From DASUPK01 sp963843085 (GTDB lineage: Bacteria > Actinomycetota > Thermoleophilia > Solirubrobacterales > 70-9): a DNA stretch of 64,000 nucleotides. Location: positions 1,054,001 through 1,118,000 of the forward strand of contig CAWJJG010000011.1 of the NCBI GenBank assembly GCA_963843085.1, in the 5' to 3' direction. A program made the translations under genes and the position numbers. This document shows positions 47,180-55,506 of this stretch, piece by piece. Position 1 is the first letter of the stretch. The number at the start of each line of letters is the position of its first letter. Under the pieces are notes generated by a model, which did not search any database, was not told the DNA's origin, and saw only the letters and a list, made by a program, of their open reading frames with translations.

Positions 47180-47986
47180 GTGGAGATTCAGAGGGGCAGG
47201 TACCTGAGGGAGACGATGGCGAGCCCCGTCGCCCTGATCGCGCTGGTGATCTTCGCCGGCGCCGCAGGGGTCGCGGGCGCGATCGCGGTGGGACCCGGCG
47301 TCGGCGCGGCGGCGGCGGCGGCCGCGGCGATCTTCTGGTTCCTCACCGTTCTCGGCGTTGCCATCAACCGCGCCAACAACGCCTTCTACGCCGCCTACGC
47401 CGAGCAGCGAAGCCTGCAGTGGCAGCGCAACGGCACCATCCCGCCCTCCACCCCACTGCTGCGCCGCGGAGACACCCGGCGCGTGGACGAGATGTTCGCC
47501 GGGACGCTGCCGGGCGGCCTCAACGGCGATCTCGCCCTCTACACCTACGAGGAGCGGAGCTCGAGCGGCTCCGGCCAGGCCAAGGAGCTTCACCACTTCA
47601 CGGTCGTCGTCAGCGACCTGCCGGGCATGGAGGCCAGGCTCCCGGGGCTCTTCGTCCAGCGCCGCTCGGGCTTCCGGTTCCTGGACGGGGCGGAGGACAT
47701 CTTCCGCAAGACCGAGCGCGTCGAGCTCGAGAGCGAGGCGCTCGACCGCAAGTGCGAGATCTTCGCTGACCGGCGCTGTGATGCGAACTGGCTGCGGCAG
47801 CTCTTCTCCCCCGTCTTCGTCGACTTCCTCGCCGAGGGCTCGCCCGCCGGCTTCGCGTTCGAGATCGAGAACGGGACGCTCTGCGTCAACGTGAACCGCC
47901 ACCGCGACAAGGCGGCCGAGCTCGATCAGCTCTGCGAGGCCGCGGCGAGCGTCGCGAAGAGAATCATCGACGAAGCCAACGAGTAG
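47180..47986 (+). CDS. DUF3137-like membrane-anchored protein
   Basis: A 268-residue protein with two hydrophobic N-terminal segments (residues ~14-60, Ala/Gly-rich) and a soluble domain: RSLQWQRNGTIPPSTPLLRRGD, YTYEERSS, HHFTVVVSDLPGMEARLPGLFVQ and a C-terminal helix KRIIDEANE. The soluble part resembles DUF3137-type proteins, whose role is unknown. GTG 47180 is supported by TAGCTT 6 nt before it. No partners; convergent with the small membrane gene. Confidence 0.55.
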   Translation: MEIQRGRYLRETMASPVALIALVIFAGAAGVAGAIAVGPGVGAAAAAAAAIFWFLTVLGVAINRANNAFYAAYAEQRSLQWQRNGTIPPSTPLLRRGDTRRVDEMFAGTLPGGLNGDLALYTYEERSSSGSGQAKELHHFTVVVSDLPGMEARLPGLFVQRRSGFRFLDGAEDIFRKTERVELESEALDRKCEIFADRRCDANWLRQLFSPVFVDFLAEGSPAGFAFEIENGTLCVNVNRHRDKAAELDQLCEAAASVAKRIIDEANE

Positions 47987-47993
47987 CCGGCAC

Positions 47994-48311
47994 CTACGGC
48001 GCGAACCGCCGGGTGCAGCGCTGGAGCCGGTTGACGTCCTGATGTGCGTGCTTGACGCACTTCTGGAGCTTGTTCAGCTGGCTCAGCTCCGATTGCGAGC
48101 CACCGCCCCCCGCCTGCGCGTTCTGCTGAAGCTGCTGCTGAGCATTGGCGACCTGCTGCTCGGCCTGCTGGAGGGGCTGCGAGAAGGAGTTGATCGCGTT
48201 GTTGGCGGTGTCGGTCGCGGGCTTGATGGCGAAGAAGTAGATCGCCGCCAGGATCCCGACCGTGACCAGCAGTCCCACCAGCCGCAGGCCGATGTTCCCC
48301 AGGAAGTCCAC
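47994..48311 (-). CDS. Small membrane protein with Gln-rich coiled coil
   Basis: A 105-residue protein. Residues 8-30 (GLRLVGLLVTVGILAAIYFFA) form one membrane helix; next comes a Gln/Ala-rich coiled coil (PLQQAEQQVANAQQQLQQNAQ), a Gly linker and a second helix with two Cys (KCVKHAHQDVNRLQRC). It is likely a bitopic membrane protein of unknown role. GTG 48311 is supported by TATAGT 8 nt upstream. The palindrome at 48331-48343 lies in the promoter between it and pafBC. Confidence 0.55.
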   Translation of the reverse strand: MDFLGNIGLRLVGLLVTVGILAAIYFFAIKPATDTANNAINSFSQPLQQAEQQVANAQQQLQQNAQAGGGGSQSELSQLNKLQKCVKHAHQDVNRLQRCTRRFAP

Positions 48312-48330
48312 GCGGGCAAACTATACGCCC

Positions 48331-48343
48331 GCGCAAATTGCGC
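48331..48343. promoter_or_regulatory. Palindrome GCGCAAATTGCGC in the pafBC divergent promoter
   Basis: GCGCAA-A-TTGCGC is a perfect 6-bp inverted repeat. It lies between the TATAGT of the minus-strand gene (48320-48325) and its -35 region, and 54 bp before the pafBC -10 TATGCT (48397-48402). TTTGCGC also occurs as a direct repeat here. Confidence 0.4.
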
Positions 48344-48411
48344 AAATCGATTCCTGATCCGCAATCCCCGCGGATTGGGCGGCACGGGGCCGGGTCTATG
48401 CTGCTTCGCGA

Positions 48412-50493
48412 ATGGCGAAGGACACCGAGAAGCTGATCCGCCAGCTCTCGCTGATCTCCTACCTGATGGCCCAAGGCAGGCCGACTTCGGCGCTCGAGAT
48501 CAAGCGCGAGGTGGAGGGGTACAGCGACATGAACGACGACGCCTTCGCGCGCCGCTTCTACGCCGACCGCGCGGAGCTCGAGAGCCTGGGGATCACCCTG
48601 CAGGTCGAGAAGCCCGGCGAGAGCCTCCAGGGCTACGAGTCCGAGCTCTACTCCCTGCCGCCCGAGAACTACTACCTGCCGGAGATCAAGTTCGGGGATA
48701 ACGAGCTGGCGGCGCTCCAGACGGCGCTGCAGCTGCTGGACGGCGAGTTCGCCTACGCCGAGCCGCTGCGCCTCGCGCTGCAGCAGGTCTCGTGGGGCCG
48801 CCCGAGCCCGCTGACCGCTCCCGAGCAGTCCTCCGTCGAGGTCCGGATGACCGCCAAGGCCGACGGCGCCGAGGTCTCCCAGCGCCTCTCCAAGATCGAA
48901 ACGGCGATCTCCCGGCGAAAGACGATCGAGTTCACCTACTACACGATCGAGCGGGACTCGCAGGAGAAGCGCAAGGTCGACCCGTACCACCTGGTCTACC
49001 GCGGCGGGCAGTTCTATTTGATCGGCCGCTCGCACGAGCGTGACGACATCCGGGTCTTCCGCCTCTCGCGGATCCGCGGCAAGGTCTCCTACGCCTCCAA
49101 GGCCGAGCACGACTTCTCGCCTCCGGAGGACTTCGAGCGCCGCGACTACGCCCGCAAGGCCGAGTGGCAGCTCGGGGAGATCCGGGGGACGGCGAAGATC
49201 TTCCTCAAGGAGCGGGTGTCCTGGCTGGCCGAACGGGACTTCAGGACCTACGGCGAGTTCCGCAACCCCGGCCGCGGGGACGGCTCCCCCGGCAAGGGCC
49301 GCGTCTTCGAGACCGAGTACGCGTCCAGCCGCCAGATGGTCGCCTGGGTCCTGCACTGGCGCCAGAACGCGACCGTGCTCGACCCGCCGGAGCTCGCCGA
49401 GGAAGTGGCCGAGCGGCTGGAGGTGCTCTCCGAGCGCCACAGCGACGACTTCGAGCCGGCCGTTTCCGTGCGGACCGTCCCGCCGGCCCCTCGCTCAAGC
49501 CGCTCCAACGGCCGCTCCGAATCGTCGATCCGCCCCGAGCGCTTCGCCCGTCTCGTGACGCTCGCCGGGATGCTGATCGAGTCCGCCAAGGGCGATGCCC
49601 AGCTGCCCGTGGCCGATGTCGTCGACCGGCTGCACGTGAGCGAGGAGGAGCTCCGCGACGACATCGACCTGCTCAACGTCGTCAACTTCGGCGGCGGAAC
49701 CTACGTCCTCTACGCCGAGCTCCAGGGCGACGAGATCGAGGTGGACGCCGAGCCCTACGGGGACAACTTCGCGAAGCCCGCTCGGCTGCTCCCGCTCGAG
49801 GCGAAGGCGCTGGTCGCGGCCATCGACCTGTTCGGCGATCACCTGCCGCAGAGCGGCCTGCAGAGCGCCCGCAAGAAGATCGTGGCGGCGCTCGGGCACG
49901 ATCCCTCCGAGGAGGGGCTCGAGATCGCTGCGTCGGGCGGTGACGACTCGGACGTCGCCCGCATGGTGAACAAGGCGATCGAGGGGCAGCGGGTCCTCTC
50001 CATCCACTACTACAAGGAGAACGAGGACGAGTTCACCAAGCGGGAGATCGAGCCCTACCGGCTCGCCAACGGCCCGGAGGGCTGGTACGTCGCCTCCTAC
50101 GACCGCCGCCGCGAGGACGTCCGCCACTTCCGGCTCGACCGCATCAAGGAGGCGGAGGTCCTCCGGGAGCAGTTCGAGCCGCGTCCCGAGGTCGAGGACA
50201 TCGCTGCGATCGAGGGCGGCTGGCTCTCCGGCGAGCACGTCCCCGCGGCCGACGTGGCCCGCGTCTGGGTCTCTCCCGAGCGAGCCCGCTGGGCACGCGA
50301 GGAACACGCCGTGGTCGAGGAGCTCGCCGACAGCGCGGTCGTCATCGAGGTGCCCTACGGCTCCACCGACTGGCTCCTGCGCGAGATCCTCAAGGGCGCC
50401 GGAGAGTTCGTGGTCCTGGAGCCTGAATCTGCGCGCGAGGCAATCGCCCAGGAGCTCCAGGTGGACGCCGGCGCCACGCTCAAAGCGGCGTAG
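48412..50493 (+). CDS. pafBC: Fused PafBC WYL-domain transcriptional regulator
   Basis: A 693-residue protein made of two HTH-WYL-WCX units in tandem. Unit 1: HTH LIRQLSLISYLMAQGRPTS, WYL core TIEFTYYTIE...KVDPYHLVYRGGQFYLIG, then a WCX-like end near residue 330. A Ser/Arg linker (PRSSRSNGRSESS) leads to unit 2: HTH near residue 390 and WYL core SIHYYKENEDEFTKREIEPY. In mycobacteria PafB and PafC are separate subunits of the activator of the LexA-independent DNA damage response; fusions are known in other actinobacteria. No proteasome (pup/paf) genes are adjacent here. TATGCT 9 nt before ATG. Confidence 0.85.
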   Translation: MAKDTEKLIRQLSLISYLMAQGRPTSALEIKREVEGYSDMNDDAFARRFYADRAELESLGITLQVEKPGESLQGYESELYSLPPENYYLPEIKFGDNELAALQTALQLLDGEFAYAEPLRLALQQVSWGRPSPLTAPEQSSVEVRMTAKADGAEVSQRLSKIETAISRRKTIEFTYYTIERDSQEKRKVDPYHLVYRGGQFYLIGRSHERDDIRVFRLSRIRGKVSYASKAEHDFSPPEDFERRDYARKAEWQLGEIRGTAKIFLKERVSWLAERDFRTYGEFRNPGRGDGSPGKGRVFETEYASSRQMVAWVLHWRQNATVLDPPELAEEVAERLEVLSERHSDDFEPAVSVRTVPPAPRSSRSNGRSESSIRPERFARLVTLAGMLIESAKGDAQLPVADVVDRLHVSEEELRDDIDLLNVVNFGGGTYVLYAELQGDEIEVDAEPYGDNFAKPARLLPLEAKALVAAIDLFGDHLPQSGLQSARKKIVAALGHDPSEEGLEIAASGGDDSDVARMVNKAIEGQRVLSIHYYKENEDEFTKREIEPYRLANGPEGWYVASYDRRREDVRHFRLDRIKEAEVLREQFEPRPEVEDIAAIEGGWLSGEHVPAADVARVWVSPERARWAREEHAVVEELADSAVVIEVPYGSTDWLLREILKGAGEFVVLEPESAREAIAQELQVDAGATLKAA

Positions 50494-50913
50494 TTACTGG
50501 CTGACTGAGTCGACCGCCGAGTCCATCGACTCCTGCGGCGCGGTTCCGTCGGCGTACCGATGGTGGATCGCCAGCGCGTTGCCGTCCGGGTCGGTGAAGA
50601 TCGCCTGCTTGCAGACCCCGCTGTCGATCACGTCGGTGACGAACTCGACGCCGCGCGACTCGAGCTCCGCCTTGGCGGCATCGAAGTCGTCGACGTGGAA
50701 CTCGAGCGGCGTCGTGGTCGGGCTGAAGTCGATGTTGAAGGCATCGACCTGCATCAGCGCGATGGTCACCGCACCGGTCTCGAACTCGTAGGCGGGCATC
50801 TCGCCCCACTGCTTCCCGAGCGGGAGGCCGAGAGTCTCCCCGTAGAACTTCTTGGCGGCCTCGGCGTCCCTGGTCGGGAACGCGATGAAGTCGATGCCGT
50901 TGAGCAGGCTCAT
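50494..50913 (-). CDS. VOC (glyoxalase/bleomycin resistance) family protein
   Basis: A 139-residue protein with paired beta-alpha-beta-beta-beta units: GIDFIAFPTRDAEAAKKFYGETLGLPL, then LEFHVDDFDAAKAELESRGVEF and QAIFTDPDGNALAIHHRY, the usual end of VOC proteins. A metal site is possible but not clear. ATG 50913 overlaps the stop of the SRPBCC gene by 4 bp, so it is the last gene of an ArsR-SRPBCC-VOC operon. Its stop abuts that of pafBC. Confidence 0.85.
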   Translation of the reverse strand: MSLLNGIDFIAFPTRDAEAAKKFYGETLGLPLGKQWGEMPAYEFETGAVTIALMQVDAFNIDFSPTTTPLEFHVDDFDAAKAELESRGVEFVTDVIDSGVCKQAIFTDPDGNALAIHHRYADGTAPQESMDSAVDSVSQ

Positions 50914-51428
50914 GAGCTCGCCGCCGAGTATCGCAGGGAACCCGGGGTGTCGAGCAGCTCCCCGGTCTCGAGCAGCGTCTTCAGGCCGGAGAGGATCATC
51001 GGCCAGCCGCCGTAGACCTCGGAGTTGGCTTCGAGCGGGAGCTGGTCGTGGATCACCGTCAGCTGGCACGAGTCGCCGACCTTGTGGATCTCCCAGGTGA
51101 CCCTCGAGGGACCGACCGCCTTCACCTCGTCGCTCCACAGAGCCGTGAAGCTCTGCACCAGCCGGTTGGGCGGATCGACCTCCAGGTTCTCGCCCTCGGC
51201 GATCTCGATCACGCCCGGGACGCCGGAGCTGTAGGCAGAGCCCTCCGTCCAGTCCGACGTGGTCGCGACTCCGAAGCTGTACTTCGCGCGCATCTCCGGG
51301 TCGGTGATCGCCTCCCAGAGCCGCTCGGGCGTGGTCTTGATGTAAATCTCGAACACGGCCGTCCCGCTGCTTCCATCTGGCTCCGGGACGAGCGCGATCC
51401 GGTGGGGAACCTCGAATTCCTCAGGCAA
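50910..51428 (-). CDS. SRPBCC/AHSA1 family protein in an ArsR operon
   Basis: A 172-residue START-fold protein: AVFEIYIKTTPERLWEAITDPEMRAKY opens the domain, WTEGSAYSS, LVQSFTALWSDEV and VTWEIHKVGDSCQLTVIHDQL are its strands, and GGWPMILSGLKTLLETGELL the final helix. It belongs with AHSA1-type proteins often regulated by a neighbouring ArsR protein. It overlaps the ArsR gene by 8 bp and the VOC gene by 4 bp, so all three are co-translated. Ligand unknown. Confidence 0.85.
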   Translation of the reverse strand: MPEEFEVPHRIALVPEPDGSSGTAVFEIYIKTTPERLWEAITDPEMRAKYSFGVATTSDWTEGSAYSSGVPGVIEIAEGENLEVDPPNRLVQSFTALWSDEVKAVGPSRVTWEIHKVGDSCQLTVIHDQLPLEANSEVYGGWPMILSGLKTLLETGELLDTPGSLRYSAASS

Positions 51429-51738
51429 TGTCTTCCTCCTCGAGTTCTCGTTTCAGATCCGTGAGCCCCGAGACCCAGGGCTCCGCGTACTTGCTGACCC
51501 AGCGCTCGTAGACGAGCCGGATCGGGACGGGGTTCAGGAAATGGAGCTTCTCCCGGCCACGCCTGCGCGTGACCACGAGACCGGCCTCCTCGAGCTGGCG
51601 CAGGTGCTTCATGACGCCGAAGCGCGTCATCGACAGCTCCTGCTCGAGGTCCGTCAGCGTCTGACCGTCCTGCTTGAACAGGCGGTCGAGCAGTTGCCGC
51701 CTCGTCGGATCAGCCAGTGCCTTGAACACCTCATCCAT
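51421..51738 (-). CDS. ArsR family transcriptional regulator
   Basis: A 105-residue winged-helix protein: MDEVFKALADPTRRQLLDRLF, the recognition helix MTRFGVMKHLRQLEEAGLV and the wing RRRGREKLHFLNPVP; no metal-binding Cys. An in-frame GTG at 51768 would add ten residues but lies within the operator and upstream of the -10, so ATG 51738 is the real start; TATAGT 7 nt before it puts the transcription start on the ATG itself. It heads the ArsR-SRPBCC-VOC operon and probably represses it through the palindrome in its own promoter. Confidence 0.88.
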   Translation of the reverse strand: MDEVFKALADPTRRQLLDRLFKQDGQTLTDLEQELSMTRFGVMKHLRQLEEAGLVVTRRRGREKLHFLNPVPIRLVYERWVSKYAEPWVSGLTDLKRELEEEDIA

Positions 51739-51745
51739 GGCCCAG

Positions 51746-51775
51746 ACTATACGTGACTGTTTGGTCACATGTCAA
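51746..51775 (-). promoter_or_regulatory. Leaderless ArsR promoter with operator in the spacer
   Basis: On the minus strand TTGACA (51770-51775), 18 bp, TATAGT (51746-51751), then 7 nt to the ATG. The spacer contains GTGAC-6 bp-GTCAC (51753-51768), a perfect inverted repeat. This is the best sigma-A promoter in the window; an ArsR dimer on the palindrome would block it directly. Confidence 0.75.
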
Positions 51776-51821
51776 GGACACGCATCATACGGGTCGCGCT
51801 GACGCGCGCCCTCGCATAATC

Positions 51822-52538
51822 ATGTCCGTGGACCTGGATCTCGAGCGGCTCACCGCTCCCAACCCGAGCCCGATGACGCTGGAGGGCACCAACACCTACG
51901 TGGTCGGTCGGGACCCTGCGGTCGTCATCGACCCCGGGCCGGACCATGCCGGGCACATTGAGGCGGTCAGGGCGATCGGCGAGGCGCGAGGCGGGATCGG
52001 GACGGTCCTGCTCACGCACGACCACGGTGACCATGCGGAGGGCGTCGGTCGCCTGGGGGTCGAGGTGACGCGGCCCGCGGACGGCGAGGTGGTCGCCGGG
52101 CTGCAGGCGATCCTCACGCCCGGCCATGCGGACGAGCACCTCTGCTTCGTGGCCGGCACCGCGTGCTTCACCGGGGACCTGATCCTGGGACAGGGCTCGA
52201 CGATCATCGGGCCGCGGGACCTGGGCGGCTCGCTGCTCCGCTACATGGAGTCGCTCCGCAAGCTCGAGGAGCTCGACCTGGAGGTCCTCTATCCAGGGCA
52301 CGGTCCCGAGGTTCGAGACCCCGCCGCGAAGATCGCGGAGTACGTCGAGCACCGCAACATGCGCGAGCGCCGGCTGATCGCGGCTCTCGACCGGGGTGAG
52401 CGCCGGCGGGCTGCGCTGCTGGCGGAGGTCTGGGATGACGTCCCCGAGCAGCTGCGGGCGCCCGCGGCGATCGCGATGCAGGCCCACCTCGAGAAGCTGG
52501 AGGATGAGGGCCGCCTTCCCGAGGATCTGACCGACTGA
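51822..52538 (+). CDS. MBL-fold metallo-hydrolase (LACTB2-like)
   Basis: A 238-residue metallo-beta-lactamase-fold hydrolase. LTHDHGDHAEG is the H-x-H-x-D-H zinc motif, TPGHADEHLCF the third His, FTGDLILG the bridging Asp and LYPGHGPEV the last His. A C-terminal winged-helix-like region (AEYVEHRNMRERRLI and after) is shared with LACTB2 ribonucleases and related thioesterases. ATG 51822 fits the family start (TYVVGRDPAVVIDPGP soon after). The substrate may be RNA or a thioester. Divergent from the ArsR operon. Confidence 0.87.
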   Translation: MSVDLDLERLTAPNPSPMTLEGTNTYVVGRDPAVVIDPGPDHAGHIEAVRAIGEARGGIGTVLLTHDHGDHAEGVGRLGVEVTRPADGEVVAGLQAILTPGHADEHLCFVAGTACFTGDLILGQGSTIIGPRDLGGSLLRYMESLRKLEELDLEVLYPGHGPEVRDPAAKIAEYVEHRNMRERRLIAALDRGERRRAALLAEVWDDVPEQLRAPAAIAMQAHLEKLEDEGRLPEDLTD

Positions 52539-52599
52539 CCCTTCATGCGAGGTTCGCCGCAGGCGCAACCCGTGATGCGAAGCTTGCTATGAACCTCCG

Positions 52600-54987
52600 A
52601 TGAGCATCGATCTAGGCCGTCTGCTTCGTGGAGGCGCGAAGGGCATGGGGATCGGGACCGCGCTGCTCGGCGCCGCCGGCGCCGGCCTCTGGTGGCGCCT
52701 GTTCCGCCAGCCGCTCCCACGCATCGAAGGGACCGTGAGCGTCCACGGTCTCGAGGACCGGGTCGAAATTGCTCGCGACCGCTGGGGAATGCCGACCGTC
52801 AGAGCCCGCTCCGCGCCGGACCTCTGGTTCGGACAGGGCTTCTGCCACGGCCAGGACCGGCTCTGGCAGATCGAAATCCAGCGCCGGATCTGCTCGGGCC
52901 GGGTCTCGGAGGTCGCCGGCCGCGCCGGGCTTCCGGTCGACCGCCTGATGCGGACACTGGGACTCCGTCGCGTCGCGCTCCGCGAGGAGGCGGAGCTCGA
53001 GGTGGATCTCCGGCGGCTGCTCGACGCCTACTGCGCGGGCGTGAACGAGGCCGTCCGGGCGGCTTCCGCGCCACCGCCTGAGCTTCAGATCCTGCGCCTC
53101 GACTTCGAGCCCTGGCGCCCCGCCGACATGCTCGCGGGCGGCAAGCTCCTCTCCTTCGGGCTGTCCACGAACTGGGAGCGGGAGCTCCTGCGCGCCGACC
53201 TGGTGCGGGAGCTCGGCGAGGAGCGGGCGGCGAGGATCGACCCCACCTATCCGAAGGGCAACCCGGTCGTGCTGCGGCCCGGGCACGGCTACGACGGCGA
53301 TGGGCTCGGACTCGCCGAGCAGATCGGGCAGGTGCGCGAGGCGATCGGCCTGGCCGCCGCCGCCAGCGGCTCCAACAACTGGGCCGTCAGCCCGAGCCGC
53401 TCCTCCACCGGCGGCGCCCTGCTCGCCGGCGACCCGCACCTGCCGAGCGGCATGCCGGGGGTCTGGTACGAGATCGGCCTCGAGCTCGACGGCCGCTGGT
53501 GCAGGGGGGCCTCCATCCCCGGCCTGCCGGGGATCTCCCTGGGCCAGAACAACGACGTCGCCTTCTCGTTCACCAACGTGATGGCCGACGTCGAGGACCT
53601 CTTCGTCGAGCGGATCGAGGACGACAGCTACGAGTTCGAGGGCGAGCAGCGGCCGCTGGAGATCGTCGAGGAGCTGATCTCGATCCGCGGGCAGGACGTG
53701 CCCGAGCGCCACGAGGTCCGCCTGACGCACCACGGCCCGATCGTCAACCGGGCTCTCGGCGCGGACGACGAGCAGCCGCTGGCGCTGCGCTGGGCGGCCC
53801 TCGACGAGCCGTCGATCTCGCATGCGCACGTCGGCGTCCTGGAGCCGACCAGCGGCCCCGAGCTGGTCGAGATGCTCCGCGAGGTGACCATGCCCGTCTC
53901 CAACCTGGTCTGGGCCGACCGGCACGGATCGATCGGCTACAAGATGATGGGCCGGGTGCCGAGGCGAAAGGGGGACTGCCCCGACCTGCCGAAGCCCGGC
54001 TGGACCGGCGAGTTCGAGTGGGGCGGTTGGATTCCCTACGACGAGATGCCCGAGCTCGTGGATCCGGACGAGGGCTTCATCGTCACCGCGAACAACCGGG
54101 TCGTCGACGACTCCTACCCCGATCACATCACGAGCGACTGGCTCGACGGCTACCGCGCGGCCCGGATCGAGCAGCTGATCCGGGAGACGGAGGAGCATGA
54201 CCTCGACAGCTTCCGGCGGATGCAGACCGACCTCTACTCGATCCCCGGCGACGAGGTCGTGCGCCGCCTGGCGAGGCTGCAACCCTCCAGCCAGCGCGAG
54301 GTGCGGGCCCTCGAGCGCCTGAAGAGCTGGGACCGGACGCTCAGCCCGCACACTGTCGCGGGCACGATCTACCAGGCCTTCCTGCTGCGGCTCGCGCGTG
54401 AGTTCACCCGAGCCGCGATCGGCGATCGCGACCTCGCGGACCGCTACCTCGACCGCGCAGACAACGGCTTTATCGCCCACGTCACCTCGCCGTGGCGCTG
54501 GCACTCTCACCTGCTCGCGCTCTGGGAGGAGGGCGACGATGGGCTGATCGGCCGCCCCTGGGACGAGCTGGTGCTCGAGGCCCTGCGGGGAGGGCTCGAC
54601 GACCTGGAGGAGCGCTTCGGACCGGATCCCGAGGCGTGGCAGTGGGGACGGGTGCACGCACTCGAGTTCCCCCATGCCCTCGGCGGCGCGCACCCGGTCG
54701 CCGAGCGGGTCTTCAACCGCACCCTCCATCCCGGGGGCGGGCAGGAGACCGTCGCGCAGATCGCGTACGACCCGAACGATCCGTACAAGGCGATCTGGGC
54801 CCCGAGCTGGCGCATGCTCGCCGACCCGGCCTCGCCCGAGCGCTCCCAGTGGCAGGCGTTCACCGGTCAGTCCGGCCACGCCTGGAGCCGGCACTACGAC
54901 GACCTGCAGCCGCGCTGGGAGGTGGGCGCCACGCAGTCGATGGCGGGCGAGGGCCCATTCGAGACCCTCGTCCTCTCGCCGTCCTGA
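52600..54987 (+). CDS. Penicillin acylase family protein (second copy)
   Basis: A 795-residue Ntn hydrolase precursor. The N-terminus has one hydrophobic segment (GMGIGTALLGAAGAGLWWRLF), more like a membrane anchor than a cleaved signal. RDRWGMPTVRA and FGQGFCHGQDRLWQ are alpha-chain motifs; the processing site is Gly257-Ser258 in SGSNNWAVSPSRSS, with LLAGDPHLPSGMPGVWYEIGL following, all canonical. ANNRVVDDSYPDHI and the C-terminal GHAWSRHYDD are also typical. It should be an active amidase on acylated amines; substrate unknown. The PPOX gene starts on its stop codon (TGATG). Confidence 0.9.
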   Translation: MSIDLGRLLRGGAKGMGIGTALLGAAGAGLWWRLFRQPLPRIEGTVSVHGLEDRVEIARDRWGMPTVRARSAPDLWFGQGFCHGQDRLWQIEIQRRICSGRVSEVAGRAGLPVDRLMRTLGLRRVALREEAELEVDLRRLLDAYCAGVNEAVRAASAPPPELQILRLDFEPWRPADMLAGGKLLSFGLSTNWERELLRADLVRELGEERAARIDPTYPKGNPVVLRPGHGYDGDGLGLAEQIGQVREAIGLAAAASGSNNWAVSPSRSSTGGALLAGDPHLPSGMPGVWYEIGLELDGRWCRGASIPGLPGISLGQNNDVAFSFTNVMADVEDLFVERIEDDSYEFEGEQRPLEIVEELISIRGQDVPERHEVRLTHHGPIVNRALGADDEQPLALRWAALDEPSISHAHVGVLEPTSGPELVEMLREVTMPVSNLVWADRHGSIGYKMMGRVPRRKGDCPDLPKPGWTGEFEWGGWIPYDEMPELVDPDEGFIVTANNRVVDDSYPDHITSDWLDGYRAARIEQLIRETEEHDLDSFRRMQTDLYSIPGDEVVRRLARLQPSSQREVRALERLKSWDRTLSPHTVAGTIYQAFLLRLAREFTRAAIGDRDLADRYLDRADNGFIAHVTSPWRWHSHLLALWEEGDDGLIGRPWDELVLEALRGGLDDLEERFGPDPEAWQWGRVHALEFPHALGGAHPVAERVFNRTLHPGGGQETVAQIAYDPNDPYKAIWAPSWRMLADPASPERSQWQAFTGQSGHAWSRHYDDLQPRWEVGATQSMAGEGPFETLVLSPS

Positions 54988-55457
54988 TGCCCTCCCGCCG
55001 GGATCAGATCAAGCTCAGCGACGAGGAGCTCAGCGAGCTGCTCGAGACCGAGCGGATCGTCGTCGTCTCGTCGATCGGACCGCGCGGCTGGCCCCACTCG
55101 ATGCCGCTCTGGTACGTGCCGCGCGACGGCGAGATCTGGATCTGGACCTACGCCAAGTCCCAGAAGGTGAAGAACCTCGAGCGCGATCCGCGAGCGACCC
55201 TGCTGATCGAGACGGGCGTCGAGTACGGCGAGCTGCGTGGGGTGCAGATCGAGGCCGAGGCCGAGCTGATCCGCGACGTGGATCGCATCGTCGACTTCGC
55301 CAAGGACCTCACCGTCCGCTACTCGGAGGGGATCGACACAGTGGAGGGCGATGCGGCGGCCGCCCTGCAGGCGCAGGCGCCGAAGCGCGTCGCGATCCAC
55401 TTCCGCCCCGAGCGCGTCGCGACCTGGGACCACGGCAAGCTCGGCGGCGTCTACTAG
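54987..55457 (+). CDS. PPOX-fold flavin/F420-dependent family protein
   Basis: A 156-residue split-barrel protein: LLETERIVVVSSIGPRGWPHSMPLWYV, IWIWTYAKSQKVKNLERDPRATLLIETG and the C-terminal HFRPERVATWDHGKLGG belong to the PPOX-class F420/FMN-binding family common in actinobacteria. Members bind F420 or reduce/oxidise small molecules or haem products. ATG 54987 overlaps the acylase stop (TGATG). Cofactor assignment is uncertain. Confidence 0.8.
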   Translation: MPSRRDQIKLSDEELSELLETERIVVVSSIGPRGWPHSMPLWYVPRDGEIWIWTYAKSQKVKNLERDPRATLLIETGVEYGELRGVQIEAEAELIRDVDRIVDFAKDLTVRYSEGIDTVEGDAAAALQAQAPKRVAIHFRPERVATWDHGKLGGVY

Positions 55458-55506
55458 CAACCCTCATCGCGCCGCCGATTCCCCTCGCGGGCTAGCCTCC
55501 CCCCGC

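Noticed and set aside
51739..51768. GTG 51768 as the ArsR start
   Set aside because: It lies inside the operator upstream of the -10 element, so it would not be in the mRNA.
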